Assembly: GCA_022457155.1 (NCBI GenBank)
Contig: JAJGOT010000308.1
Coordinates: forward strand, 167,501-231,500
Direction of reading: 5' to 3'
Origin: Cladopsammia gracilis
Lineage: Eukaryota > Cnidaria > Anthozoa > Scleractinia > Dendrophylliidae
DNA length: 64,000 nt
The position numbers were made by a program, and so were the translations under genes. Each line of letters opens with the position of its first letter. Position 1 is the stretch's first letter. The notes under the pieces are model-generated. The model was not told the DNA's origin and ran no database searches. It saw nothing but the letters and a program-made list of their open reading frames with translations. Positions 50,192 to 61,085 of the stretch are shown here, one piece after another.

Positions 50192-51985
50192 ATGGGCATA
50201 TTCAACAATGTAGGACGATACACAGGTGTTGACATGAGGGAATACATAAAAAATTTCAACAAACAAGTTCAACAAGGTGGTTTGAAATTAGACACCAACA
50301 ATAATTATGATATCCAACAAAAACGACTGGCTAATGTTGGCGAAGGAGTTGACAATGATGACGCAATCACAAAGCTACAAGTTGACACGCTTGCAACGCA
50401 AGTGCGGGCAGATTCTCTCCAGGTGGATGGGTCTTCCCATATGACTGGGGATCTTGATCTCAGGGGACAAAAACTCATCAACCCCGGGGAAATAGAAATG
50501 AATCGCAAATTGATCGTCAATCTGGACACTGATGAAAACCAGGATTTGTCAGCGGTGAATATGATCACTCTGAAAAAATTCCACCCCAATGCTCCGGCTC
50601 ACACACAGGAAGTCACGAAGGACCTGGATTTGAAAGGGCTTTTCAATGTGGAAAATTCCAAACAACAAACATGGCATGATTTGGGAGCGCATTATAACAA
50701 CCTGGTTTCTTATAATGACGTCAAAAATATCTTTCTCAGCCGCAGAGAGACGTTTCCAATGGAGACGGCTTTGGATATGGGAAATCACACCATTTTTAAC
50801 GTGAAAGATCCCGAAGTTGCTGACCAAGGCGCAAATATGCGATATGTGGATGCCCAATCCGCGAAAAAGCTTTCGTTGGAAGGTGGAAAAATGACTGGAA
50901 ACCTGGATATGAACTCGCAACAAATCAATAATATTGCAGCGCCAACTCTGGAGCGACAACCCACGCCAAAATCTTATGTGGATAATGCGATAGGAGGTGT
51001 GGTACTCCACGCGAAAGAATTAGAAAAGAATCTAAAAGAATATGTCAATGAATCGCATATCGCGTCAACCTCGCATCCAAAGGACGCATTCCGCTATCTG
51101 ATGGAAAATGTGGATGAATCCAGCTCTGAACATGATATGGAAGTAACGGCGATCAGTGATTTTGCAAGTTCGCCGCATCATTTCAACAAGAAGGCCTATG
51201 ACTTGCAAATAACAAAAGATCATTCCAATGAATACTCTGGGAGACTCGGATTCAATATGTACAAACTCCCAGAAGGAGAATACACGATTTGCATTGAATT
51301 CTTCCCCGCGTCAATGGGTGTGAGCGTTGACGTTGTGAGCGCCAGTCTGAATATCAATCAACAATCAACTCAGAAGTTTTCGGGGTATTCCAGATCCATT
51401 ATCCACATGCATAAATGGCAGATCTCTCCGCCTGAATTTATTTTCCTGGATCTGAAATGGCGGGGAACTGCCGAGTCAGCTGAAAAAGGAAACGCAAAGC
51501 TGATCATATATGGAGTTGCTGGCTCGCAGTCGGATGTTGAGAGCAGCGTCTTCGATTCCCCTTTTGTTTTCGAAGCAGGGAAGATGGTCATGGAGACTGA
51601 CTTGGATATGAATGGCCATCAAATCCTCAATTCAAATTTGAAGAATAATTTCATGCTGATTGGAAGATTTAGAAAATCATCTGGAGTCGAGATAAATATA
51701 CTTTTTGATAATTTTTTTAATGATATAGTCATCCCCATCCGATGCAAATTAATTAAAGCATATGCTCAAATTTTATCGAAAACATCTTCTTTTCCACAAC
51801 TAAGTTTATATCTCCCAGATAAAGAATCACAAAGTGGAACGAGGGTTAGCAGAGATAATAGAATTCAATTATTTTCTTTTTCAAATGTTGTTTATAAGGA
51901 AGGAGAATTATTTACAGCAAGAATAGATGGTCGAACATTAAATATTGGCCAGGCCCAAATCACATTTCTTTTTGAAATTATCTAG
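50192..51985 (+). CDS. fibre protein with phage-tail-like shaft repeats, intact
   Basis: 597 aa from ATG 50192. The shaft (about residues 30-300) has MTGDLDLRGQKL, RKLIVNLDTDENQD, ALDMGNHTIFNVKDP and MTGNLDMNSQQINN units, with YVD and SYVD caps. A beta-rich knob region follows. A further METDLDMNGHQILNS unit near residue 468 introduces the terminal domain. Trimeric fibre and receptor binding are inferred from repeat type and from position beside the packaging and membrane genes. Confidence 0.8.
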   Translation: MGIFNNVGRYTGVDMREYIKNFNKQVQQGGLKLDTNNNYDIQQKRLANVGEGVDNDDAITKLQVDTLATQVRADSLQVDGSSHMTGDLDLRGQKLINPGEIEMNRKLIVNLDTDENQDLSAVNMITLKKFHPNAPAHTQEVTKDLDLKGLFNVENSKQQTWHDLGAHYNNLVSYNDVKNIFLSRRETFPMETALDMGNHTIFNVKDPEVADQGANMRYVDAQSAKKLSLEGGKMTGNLDMNSQQINNIAAPTLERQPTPKSYVDNAIGGVVLHAKELEKNLKEYVNESHIASTSHPKDAFRYLMENVDESSSEHDMEVTAISDFASSPHHFNKKAYDLQITKDHSNEYSGRLGFNMYKLPEGEYTICIEFFPASMGVSVDVVSASLNINQQSTQKFSGYSRSIIHMHKWQISPPEFIFLDLKWRGTAESAEKGNAKLIIYGVAGSQSDVESSVFDSPFVFEAGKMVMETDLDMNGHQILNSNLKNNFMLIGRFRKSSGVEINILFDNFFNDIVIPIRCKLIKAYAQILSKTSSFPQLSLYLPDKESQSGTRVSRDNRIQLFSFSNVVYKEGELFTARIDGRTLNIGQAQITFLFEII

Positions 51986-51989
51986 AAAA

Positions 51990-52520
51990 ATGAGAGCGAG
52001 AGAAGCGAGCCGAGCGAAGCGAGCGAAGCGAGCCCCAGCGCGAAAACAAAGCATTTTTGCTTTCAATCACATTGACCCCGCAATTCGGGAAGAAGAACTG
52101 GAAGAGATTAAAAAACTTTTTCGATTTTATCATAAAAGATTCTGGTGCTTGAAACGAGCGCATGGCCGATTCAAGAAAATGAATCTGCTCATGAATTTGA
52201 CCTCTTCCGGTTTGGTTGCAATCGGGACGATTGCTGGGGCAGCAACTTTGAACCCAGTCGTTTTGGGAGTGATTTCAGGAGCGGGACTGATCTTGAAAAC
52301 TGCCAATGAAATGAAGAACCTGAAAAGCAAAACTGAGATGGCGAAGTTCGCGTTCACCACCTATGAAAAAACATTGATTGATTTGCGCTTCGCTTTGCGG
52401 GGAGGAAATTTTGATCGAGCTGAATTTTTGTTTTCAATGGAAGCAATTGATGGGATTGTGATTGATTTGGGGTTGGATTTGGAGCGGTTTGAGAGGGGAT
52501 ATGATTTGTTTTTTGAATGA
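51990..52520 (+). CDS. two-helix membrane protein, copy 2
   Basis: 176 aa. The N-terminal basic repeat is expanded (RAKRAKRAPARK) by 21 bases of AGCGAAGCGAGC-type sequence; the two hydrophobic segments are conserved. Confidence 0.75.
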   Translation: MRAREASRAKRAKRAPARKQSIFAFNHIDPAIREEELEEIKKLFRFYHKRFWCLKRAHGRFKKMNLLMNLTSSGLVAIGTIAGAATLNPVVLGVISGAGLILKTANEMKNLKSKTEMAKFAFTTYEKTLIDLRFALRGGNFDRAEFLFSMEAIDGIVIDLGLDLERFERGYDLFFE

Positions 52521-52727
52521 TTCATCACCTTCGGTGAGGAAACATCACTTCCCTTCATTCGCTCTCCGATTCGCTCACTCCCAGTTCCCTTCGTTTCCTT
52601 CGCTCCTTCTCACCCCGATTCTTTCGTGCGGCTCTCCTTCGTTGACTTTCCCTCTTATTCCAAAATCTGAAAGTTGCAATGTTTTCCTCGACTGAGTGGT
52701 CTCTTGGATTCCAGTTTTCTTGTTCCA

Positions 52728-53084
52728 TCATGTGGATGTGCCATGGCCCATCAAAATTTTCCCCCATCTCCACCAAGATTTCATATGCATCCAGGGGATG
52801 AACGCCAGCTGCATTGAGCCAGAACCAGTCATCATCATCATCATTTCTTCCACATTTGCCAGTGAACTGAAGAACGGATCTTTGATCATTTCAACAAGTT
52901 CCCAAGGTGTGACATCTTGTCCTTTCAACCCCCAACGTTTTAAACTCAAACAAAAGTCCCAGATCGCTTCCTCATCCCAGTTAAGAGCCACCAAAAGTTC
53001 TCTCGAAAAATCAGAATCGAAACCGCACTTTTGCAGATTTTCCAAAGACTCTTCAAAGTTTTCTTCGTTTTGCTCCACTTCCAT
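52728..53084 (-). CDS. small UBA-like protein, copy 2
   Basis: ATG 53084, same N-terminal UBA-like region as copy 1. The plausible continuation (GVHPLDAYEILVEMGENFDG then IHMMEQENWNPRD) is again in the -1 frame and runs to about 52555, with a basic RRRAARKNRGEKERRKRRE-type tail from micro-repeat sequence. Confidence 0.5.
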   Translation of the reverse strand: MEVEQNEENFEESLENLQKCGFDSDFSRELLVALNWDEEAIWDFCLSLKRWGLKGQDVTPWELVEMIKDPFFSSLANVEEMMMMMTGSGSMQLAFIPWMHMKSWWRWGKILMGHGTST

Positions 53085-53127
53085 TTTTTTTGTGGTGAAA
53101 AAACTTTTTTTTCTTACCACCTAAAAA

Positions 53128-53775
53128 ATGGATGTGGAAGTGAAAGAAATCAAAACTGAAGAACCTAAAATAAAAACTGGAAACCATCCCCCATTTGTGG
53201 AAATTCCCATCCGGTTCAAAGAAAGACCTATCACACTTGAACTGAAGAAATGTTGTTTCAAAATCTTCAAGAATGAAAACGGATTTTCCCTGGGAATCAA
53301 TCTGGATGAATCTCCTCCACAAATCAAGGAAAAGTTTCAGGAGATTGAAGAGCAAATCAGAAAGTTGGCGATGGAAAACAAATCAAAAGTTACCAAACTG
53401 AATTGGCGAGTTGGGCAATTCTCATCCACTGATTTCAACCTGATCAAAATGGATCGAAGTGAGATGGAAAAAGTTTGGGGAAAGTTGTGGACTGACCAAA
53501 AAGGAAACATCAGCGTGCCATTCTCAAAATTTGATGAAGGAGAAGTTGGGAGACGAAAATTCATTCGGTTTGATCCCCATGATCACATTGGAGAAAAACT
53601 GACAGGGCATGTGATCTTTCGAATTTCTCGCATCTTTTGCGGAAACTGTCAATCCATTTCATGTTCAATCAATTGTTGTTTTGTGACCAAATTCCATGGA
53701 AACGTTTCAGGACACGGAGGAAGACTGGTAAGTTTTTCATTTCCAAGAAATGAAAAATTCAAACTTTTTCAATGA
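53128..53775 (+). CDS. possible ssDNA-binding-like protein, altered C-terminus
   Basis: 215 aa. A 17-base loss after GNVS replaces the acidic tail seen in copy 1 with an unrelated basic tail that reads through the hairpin into the HTH gene's 3' end. Confidence 0.6.
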   Translation: MDVEVKEIKTEEPKIKTGNHPPFVEIPIRFKERPITLELKKCCFKIFKNENGFSLGINLDESPPQIKEKFQEIEEQIRKLAMENKSKVTKLNWRVGQFSSTDFNLIKMDRSEMEKVWGKLWTDQKGNISVPFSKFDEGEVGRRKFIRFDPHDHIGEKLTGHVIFRISRIFCGNCQSISCSINCCFVTKFHGNVSGHGGRLVSFSFPRNEKFKLFQ

Positions 53776-54250
53776 GGTCCACCAAGTCGTTGTGATTTGC
53801 AAAAACTGAAGTGTGATTTCTAGTTGATTTTGGTCTTGATTTCTTTTTGTTCTTTTGAATGATTTTTTCAGTCCTTTGATTTTCCCTCAATTTATCAATG
53901 AACAAATCAAATTCAGGAGATTTCCATGTGATAAAGTGAGTGATTTCCTCCGAATCAAGAAAATGTTTTTTCTTCTTGAGGATTTGGTTGAGGAAAACTT
54001 GGCTGGAAATTCCAAACTTTTCTATTTCATCATAATCAAAAATATCTTCTCCATCAACTTGGAGAAAAGGTTCATCTGTCATTTCTTCCTGAATGAAAAA
54101 AACTTTTCCATCTTTCCTTTTGAATTTTTTGTTTTCTCTTTTGAGAACTCGCCAAATGTTGGAGATGGGGATGTTTGTTTCTTGACTGGCTTCTTTGAAT
54201 GTGAAAAAAATCTTTTTTTCTTTTCCTTCTTCCTGAATTGAAAACTTCAT
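53759..54250 (-). CDS. HTH (NUMOD/MerR-like) DNA-binding protein, copy 2
   Basis: 163 aa. HTH region TFKEASQETNIPISNIWRV; recognition-helix residues are the same as copy 1 with changes in the turn (QQTG/QETN). Confidence 0.6.
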   Translation of the reverse strand: MKFSIQEEGKEKKIFFTFKEASQETNIPISNIWRVLKRENKKFKRKDGKVFFIQEEMTDEPFLQVDGEDIFDYDEIEKFGISSQVFLNQILKKKKHFLDSEEITHFITWKSPEFDLFIDKLRENQRTEKIIQKNKKKSRPKSTRNHTSVFANHNDLVDLIEKV

Positions 54251-54290
54251 TTTATTTGGGAAAATATTTTTTTTATTTTTTCCAAATAAA

Positions 54291-57200
54291 ATGAATCTGC
54301 AAGATTTGCGAAATTAGGCCCGTGAAGAAGGAATTGCCGGTTTTTCCCAAATGTCCAAAGCCAAATTGATGGAACTTTGGGAAGAATCGCAACCCGAAAG
54401 ACCGAGAAAGAAAGGAAATGTCAGCGCCCCAATGATTTTCAAAGCCCCGAAAACCCTCCTAGATTCGAGAAATAAAAAAATTTCAGTGCCTATTTTAGTT
54501 CCGGAAAGAAGAGATTTTCCTTCCAGAGCCATTCCCAGAGCGATTGAACAAGATGTGGAAACTGTTGTCGATTGGTTGAATTGGTTGGAAAGTGTGGATG
54601 ATGTTGATGTTCGGAGGAGATCGAATCCCGCGATTGAAAGATTGAAGCGGCAGATTGAGAATTTATGGGATCGTCAATTTGTTGTTGAAGAAAGACAATC
54701 CGCTTTGAGAGGATTTGCAAGACAATTGGTCATTCAACTCCTCAAGATTTTCTCCGGCGAGTGAGAGGTGATGTGGTTGAGTTGATCAAGCAAAATCGAC
54801 AAACCAGAATCAAATGCGTGCTGGTGTGTCTGCTGGTGAAGCCTGACTTGGACGATGAAGCAATGATTGAAGACACGCCATTCTTCCATTCACGCATGAA
54901 AAGAAATTTGGAAGGAACTGACGCTGGCGAGTTGTTTGATGAAATGGGGAGAGAAATGAGGTACAACTTGGAGAATTTCAATCGAAGAGGAAGTAATTGG
55001 GCGTTTGAAAGAGTTATCAGATTGGAAATTCATTTGGTTCGATGGAACCCATTGGGTGGATCTTCATACATTCCTCTTCCAAAAGAAGTGGCAAATAAGA
55101 ACGCTGTGGTGAATATGCAAAACGAAGATGAGATGTGTTTCAAATGGTGCATGGCAAGAGCAACACATATGGTGACACAGAATCCTGAAAGAATCACACG
55201 TTTGCTGAGAAAACCAGCTGAAGAATTTGATTGGAGTGAAATTGGGTTTCCAACGACTTTAGCAGATATTGGGAAATTTGAAAAGCGGAATGGGATTTCG
55301 GTGAATGTTTTTGGGTGGGATGGAAAGCTTTTCCCCCTGCGAGTGACGGATGAAGAAAAGGAGAAACATGTTGACTTGTTGCTGTTGAAAAAGGAGTTTA
55401 AAAGCCATTTCTGCATCGTGAAAAACTTTTCACGATTGGCGGGGTCGCAAGTGTCGAAAACGAATCGACAAAGATTCTTCTGCAAGAGATGCATCAATTC
55501 ATTTCCCAGTGAAGAAAGCCTGAGAAAACACCAAAGCAACTGCGTGGAATTTGAAGCAACAAAGATTGTGATGCCTGAAGGTGATTGTTCTTTCCGCAAC
55601 TTCTCAAAGATGATTCATGTTCCAGTTGTGGGTTATGCTGATTTTGAATCGATTTTGAAACCTGTGGAGGATGAGGGAAGGAAGAAAGCGAAGCCTGCCA
55701 AGACCCAAAAAATGCAGGAGCATCTTCCCTGTGGATTTGCGTTTCATTTGGTTTCCCCGTTTTTGGAAATGAAGCCGGTGTTGAAACGAGCTGGAAATGA
55801 AAAAGAATCAAAAGAACTTCCAAAAGAATTCATCAGAAAACTCATTGAGGAAGTGAAAAAGGCACAACTGGGGTTGAAACAGAAGAAAATGATGCCTCTC
55901 TCCCAAGAAGAATGGAAAAGTTTCAATCAGGCAACATGTTGCTGGTTGTGCCGAGGAGAATTTGAAAAAGAGGGAGAAAAGATGAAAGTGCGAGATCACT
56001 GCCATTTCACAGGGAAATTCAGAGGAGCTGCTCATCGCTCTTGCAATCGAATGTTTCAGAAACCAAACTTCACCCCCGTATTTTTCCACAACCTAGCAAA
56101 CTATGACTCACATCTTTTCGTGCGAGCTTTGGGGACATTGGAGGAAGTCTTGGATGTTCAATGCATCCCCAACAATGAGGAGAAATATATCTCCTTCTCC
56201 CTGCAGTTTGAATTGAAACGGGACACGACTTGGGACGGAAAAGAAATTGTTGTGAAGCATGAAATCCGTTTTCTGGATTCATTCAAGTTCATGGCGTCTT
56301 CCCTGGGGAATTTGGTGGGGAATCTTCCCAAGTCAGATTTGGCAGAAACTGCCAGGTTTTTCCAGGGAGAAAAGTTTGACTTGATGACAAGGAAAGGAGT
56401 TTATCCCTATGAATTCATGGATTCATTTGAAAAGTTTGATGGGATCTTGCCAGAGAAAGAAGCGTTTTTCTCCAGATTGAATGACGCAGGAATTGAGGAT
56501 GACGATTTTGAGCATGCAAGGAATGTCTGGGAGAAATGGCAGATGAAAAACATGGGGGAATTCCATGATCTCTATCTGAAAACGGATGTTTTGCTGCTGG
56601 CAGATGTGGTTGAAAACTTCAGAAAACTTTGTGAGAAAAACTATGAATTGGATCCGGCCCAGTTCTTCACAACCCCTGGAATGGCGTGGAATGCGATGTT
56701 GAAAATGACGGGAGTTTCTTTGGAATTGTTGAATGATGTGAACATGCTGCTGATGGTTGAAAGAGGAATGAGAGGCGGAAATTCCAATGCATTCAAGAGA
56801 TATGCAAAGGCAAATAACAAGTGCATGGAAGATTTTGATGCAAGCCAACCGTCAAAGTTTTTGGTTTATTTGGATGCAAATAACCTTTATGGATGGGCAA
56901 TGTCAAAGCCCCTTCCAGTTGGGGGCTTCAGATGGATGAAGAAAGATGAATTGTCGGATTGGAAAACATTTGTGGATGGAAAAGGCGTTGGATGCATTCT
57001 GGAAGTTGATTTGGAATACCCAGAGGAATTGCATGATACACACAATGATTTCCCCCTGGCCCCAGAAAGTTTGAAGCTGGGTGTAGTGTGGAAATTGACT
57101 CAAAATCTGAGAGACAAGAAGAACATGGTCCTGCATGGAGAAAATCTGAAACTCTTCCTTTCCCTGGGGATGAAACTGAAAAAGGTGAGAACATGGATTG

Positions 57201-58374
57201 CATTTCGGGAAGAAGCCTTCATGAAATCGTATATTGACAAAAACACGAAATTGAGAATGGGCGCTAAGAATGCATTTGAAAAAGATTTCTTCAAGTTAAT
57301 GAACAATTCAGTTTTCGGGAAGACAATGGAGAATGTGCGAAAGAGAGTTTGCATTGAACTGGTGAAAGATGTTGAAAGAGCAGAGAAACTGGTGAATAAA
57401 TCAAACTTTGCTGATTTGCAAATTTTCGATGAATTTCTGATTGCGATGAAGATGAGGAAAACTCAGATTGTTATGAATAAACCAGTTTATGTGGGAATGT
57501 CCATCCTGGATTTGTCGAAAACCTTGATGTATGACTTTCACTATAATTATGCGAAGAAAAAGTGGAAAGATCTCCAAGTTCTTTACACAGACACAGATTC
57601 ACTGGTTTATGAAATTGGAACAGATGATTTCTTTGCTGACATTGCAGAGGATGTGAAAGAGCGTTTCGACACAAATGACTTTCCCAAAGATCACCCCGCT
57701 GTTTTGAATGGATTGCCAATTGTGAAAGAAAACAAGAAAAAGATTGGGTTGATGAAAGATGAATGTGGTGGGAAAATGATGAAAGAGTTTGTGGCATTGA
57801 GACCAAAACTTTATGCTTTCCTGCTGGATGAAGGAAAGGAAGAAAAGAAAGCAAAAGGAGTGAAGAAATGCGTGATCAAAAAGCAGTTGCGGTTTGAAAA
57901 CTTTGTGAAATGCTTAAAAGGAGAAGGAAATGAAATTCGAAAGCAAAATGTGATTCGAAGCAGACAACATCATCTTTTCACAGAAACAATGGAGAAGATT
58001 GCGTTGTCTTCCAATGACGACAAGTTGGTGGTGTTGGAAAATGGAATTAACACGTTCGCAAGGGGGCATTGGAGATTGGGTGAAAGAAAGGAAGTGGAAG
58101 TGGAAGTGGAAGTGGAAGTGGAGTGGAAGTGGAAGTTGAAAAAGAAAAGATTGAATTGAAAATGGGAAGAACGGAAGAAGATATCAAAGCAGAGCGGCTG
58201 GAGAAGAAACGAAAACAAATTGTTCGCTTCCTGAAAAAGAAGGAGAAATGCGGAGAACGTGTTGAGTTGTTCATTCTGGAGCACAAATTTCATGTGAAAG
58301 AAGATGTTCTGTTGGGAATGGGAATGAAAATTTTGAAAGGATGGCCAAGATATGTGGTGCAGGAAGAGGAATAG
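54291..58374 (+). pseudogene. POLB: protein-primed DNA polymerase B, three lesions
   Basis: Codon 9 is TAG (54315-54317) where copy 1 has TGG. A 16-base loss near 54737 shifts the frame, and a one-base loss within the (GAAGTG)n tract near 58121 shifts the C-terminus. Between the last two, a 1132-codon frame keeps the exonuclease DFE, Cys/His cluster, and motifs A (DANNLYGW), B (NNSVFGKT) and C (TDTDSL). The copy 1 frameshift site is intact here. Confidence 0.9.
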
Positions 58375-58442
58375 ATTTTCCGGAGTGGATTTAAAATTAT
58401 TTTCCCGGAGTGGATTTTCCGGAATAGATTTTTCACCCTAAT

Positions 58443-58846
58443 AGTAGATAATAATCGCTGGTTCTGGTGGGATCCGAGGCCACCTTAATTCGAATGTGTT
58501 TGAATTGATGAAAAACATGTTGCAATGGGTGAAACATGTTGCAATGGGTGAAATTGTGGGGAATTGAGGGGAACAATGGAGAAGTGAAACGTTGGAAATG
58601 TTTGTGGAGAATTGAGGGGATGTGAAACGTGGAGGATTGAGGGGATGTGAGAGACTGGAAGTTGTGTAGGAAATCATGGGAAAAAGTTAGAAGTGGAACG
58701 TGTGGACTTTTGGGAATGATGTTACGTGAGAAATGAGGGGAAGGAAGTTGAGAATGTTGTGCTGGATTGAAGAGAAAAATCAATGATTTTTACGTTAAAA
58801 TTAACGTGGCCGAGGATTGCACCAGAACCAGCGATTATTATCTACT
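58443..58846 (-). repeat. right terminal inverted repeat, Polinton copy 2
   Basis: 404 bp, inner inverted copy of the end at 58443-58483. Contains a duplicated AACATGTTGCAATGGGTGAA step not seen in the left TIR. Confidence 0.9.
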
Positions 58847-58852
58847 AACCGA
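58847..58852. repeat. 6-bp target site duplication, right of Polinton copy 2
   Basis: AACCGA, identical to 41026-41031. Confidence 0.95.
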
Positions 58853-60314
58853 AGCAATGTGGATAGGCTCTTCCCGTACTAACACTGAAACACCTCTAGC
58901 ATTGAAATGGTGTAAAACTGTTAAAGCATTAGGGGTTCACTTTAGCTATAATAATGAAGAATCACTGCAGAAGAATTTCTACGACAAGCTCAAAGAAATC
59001 AAATCTCAAATACGCTTGTGGAGTTGGAGAGGCCTCTCCTTGTTTGGTAAAGTCACAATTGTTAAGAGTTTATTACTTCCTAAAGTCTCATATATTTTGT
59101 CAATTCTTCCTTCTCCTATAGAGTTCATAAAGTCTCTTCAAACAATCATATATAATTTTCTTTGGAAGGGTCCGGATAAAATCGCTAGGACGGCGGCAAT
59201 TAATGATGTTCAATTTGGTGGCTTAAACGTAACTGATCTTACAACGACAATTATGTCACTTCGACTTTCATGGATCGGAAGATTCCTAAATGACGATTTT
59301 CATCCTTGGAAAGCTTATTTTTTTACATTTATTAAAGCCTTTTGGTGGAGACTTTTTTTTCTATTGTGATTATAATATTAATGATTATAACTTTTCCACA
59401 ATGTTTTATAAAGAGTTGTTACAATGGTGGTCAGATTTTCGTTCCAAATTTGATGTTAATTCTTGCAAAGCCATCATTTGGAACAATCATAATATTAGAG
59501 TTAACGGTAAACCTATATATTATCATAATTATAATAGCGCAAATATTTTTCTCATAAGCGATTTAAGATTTGATTTGAGTAATACGGAGTCCTTTAATTT
59601 TGCAACACAAAACGGTTTAAGAGATTCAACTTTCTGACCTGGACTGGTGTTCGTTGCGCTGTACCAAATCATTTGAGAATTCTAAGCCGAGAAATTAATA
59701 AAGATCATGTTAGATCTTTGCAATTTCAAATCGGTGACAAAATTTTCAATCCAGTGTTAAGTAAGTGTAAAGATTTCTATGGTCTCTTAATATCCAATAA
59801 GGCGACAGAGTCCAGAGGTTTCATAAAGTTGAAATCAAAATTTTCTGTTGATGATGTGGAAACAAAAAAGGCTTTTTCATTAATAAAATCTTGTATCTGT
59901 GAAACATTTGTGCAATGTTTTCAGTTCAAAATACTGAATGACATTTTGTTTACAAATTCACGTTTAGCTAAGATAGGTTTAATTCAAAGTGATCTTTGCA
60001 CTTTTTGTAACACTTCTCGGGAAACAATTGATCATTTATTTTTTTACTGCGTTCACTCGCGTGCATTTTGGGATGAATTTGAATCTTATTGGCTCTCTAT
60101 ATCTAAAGAACAAAGGAAACTCGAGTTAAAAACTATTTTAATTGGTGTCACAGATACTAAATGTCTTTTGTTTAATTATTTAATTGTTTTAGGTAAGCTA
60201 CATTTATGGAACTGTCGTAGAAATAATAGTCTTCCTTTTTTCTCTTCCTATAAAGAACTAGTTAAAAGAAAATATAAAACCAACGTCTCATTGCTGCAAA
60301 ATATAATAATCTGA
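58853..60314 (+). pseudogene. LINE ORF2, C-terminal portion
   Basis: Continues from AMWIG. SWRGLSLFGKVTIVKSL and YNFLWKG are the conserved post-RT segments. Frame changes occur near 59340 and 59640. The final part has CTFCNTSRETIDHLFFYC then FWDEF, the C-terminal zinc knuckle. With 38815-41031 it makes a nearly full-length but decayed ORF2. Confidence 0.8.
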
Positions 60315-60558
60315 AGATGCTTGAGGCTAAGTGGAAACCTGTCTTAAACTGTAATTTTCTAACTACATAGGTGCATACCTAAGAACCAATTGTGGAACAA
60401 AGTAGTGCAAAAATAGTATTGTAAGGAAGTATTGTATTGTAAGTAGTAATAGTATTGTAAGTAGTGTTCGTCTTTGTTTTGTAAGTAGTGTTTTTTTTTG
60501 GTGTGTGTGTGTGTGTTGCAATAAAAAAAAGTCTATTAAGGTTGAAGAAAAAAAAAAA
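58853..60558 (+). mobile_element. L1-like LINE A, 3' part
   Basis: Resumes ORF2 directly after the Polinton duplication, then a 3' UTR with ATTGTAAGTAGT-type repeats, a (GT)n run (60499-60516), AATAAA (60521) and an A-tract ending near 60558. Confidence 0.85.
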
Positions 60559-60732
60559 GAGAACCAAGAAATTCTATATTTTCCACAGTGAGGGGGCCTC
60601 CTGTCCAACCATATGTATGCGAAAACGCTGCGGGGTGGCTCGAACAATTTATTCGCCTTCATACGGTGTGGAAACAATAATTTGATTGTCATGTTACGGC
60701 GATACAGGCTTATATCTCCATTTGTGACCTAT

Positions 60733-61085
60733 TGACGATTTGAGATCCGGTGTGCTCAAAAGTGAGATTTTGCCAAAACGTGCTCCGCACGGCCCCAAAC
60801 GATCGTTTTGTGTACTTTTCATAGAAATACCACTGTTTTCCAGATTTGGTGGTGATTTGAGGCCAGAACGACGATTTCCAGATCTGGTATGCTCGAAAGT
60901 GAGATTTTGCCAAAACTTGCTACGCACGGCCCCAAACGTGCGTTTTGTGCACTTTTCATAGAAATCGTACTGCTTTCCAGATTTGGCGATGATTTGAGGC
61001 AGGTACGATGATTTTCACATCTCTTGTCAAAAGTGAGAATTTGCCAAAATTTGCTCCGCACGGCCCTAAACGATCCTTTTGTACA
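60733..61085. repeat. ~137-bp satellite array, block 3
   Basis: About two and a half units; ends at ...GATCCTTTTGTACACT, where LINE B begins. Confidence 0.85.

Larger units (their letters stand above)
41032..58846 (+). mobile_element. Polinton/Maverick DNA transposon, copy 2 (17.8 kb)
   Basis: Both ends read AGTAGATAATAATCG inverted. Gene order is the same as copy 1, with high overall similarity. It lacks the MITE and the 2466-2786 gene. It inserted into LINE A ORF2, so it is younger than that LINE copy. Protease, polymerase and the SSB-like tail are damaged; VLTF3-like, fibre, capsid, penton, ATPase and integrase frames are open. Confidence 0.95.
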
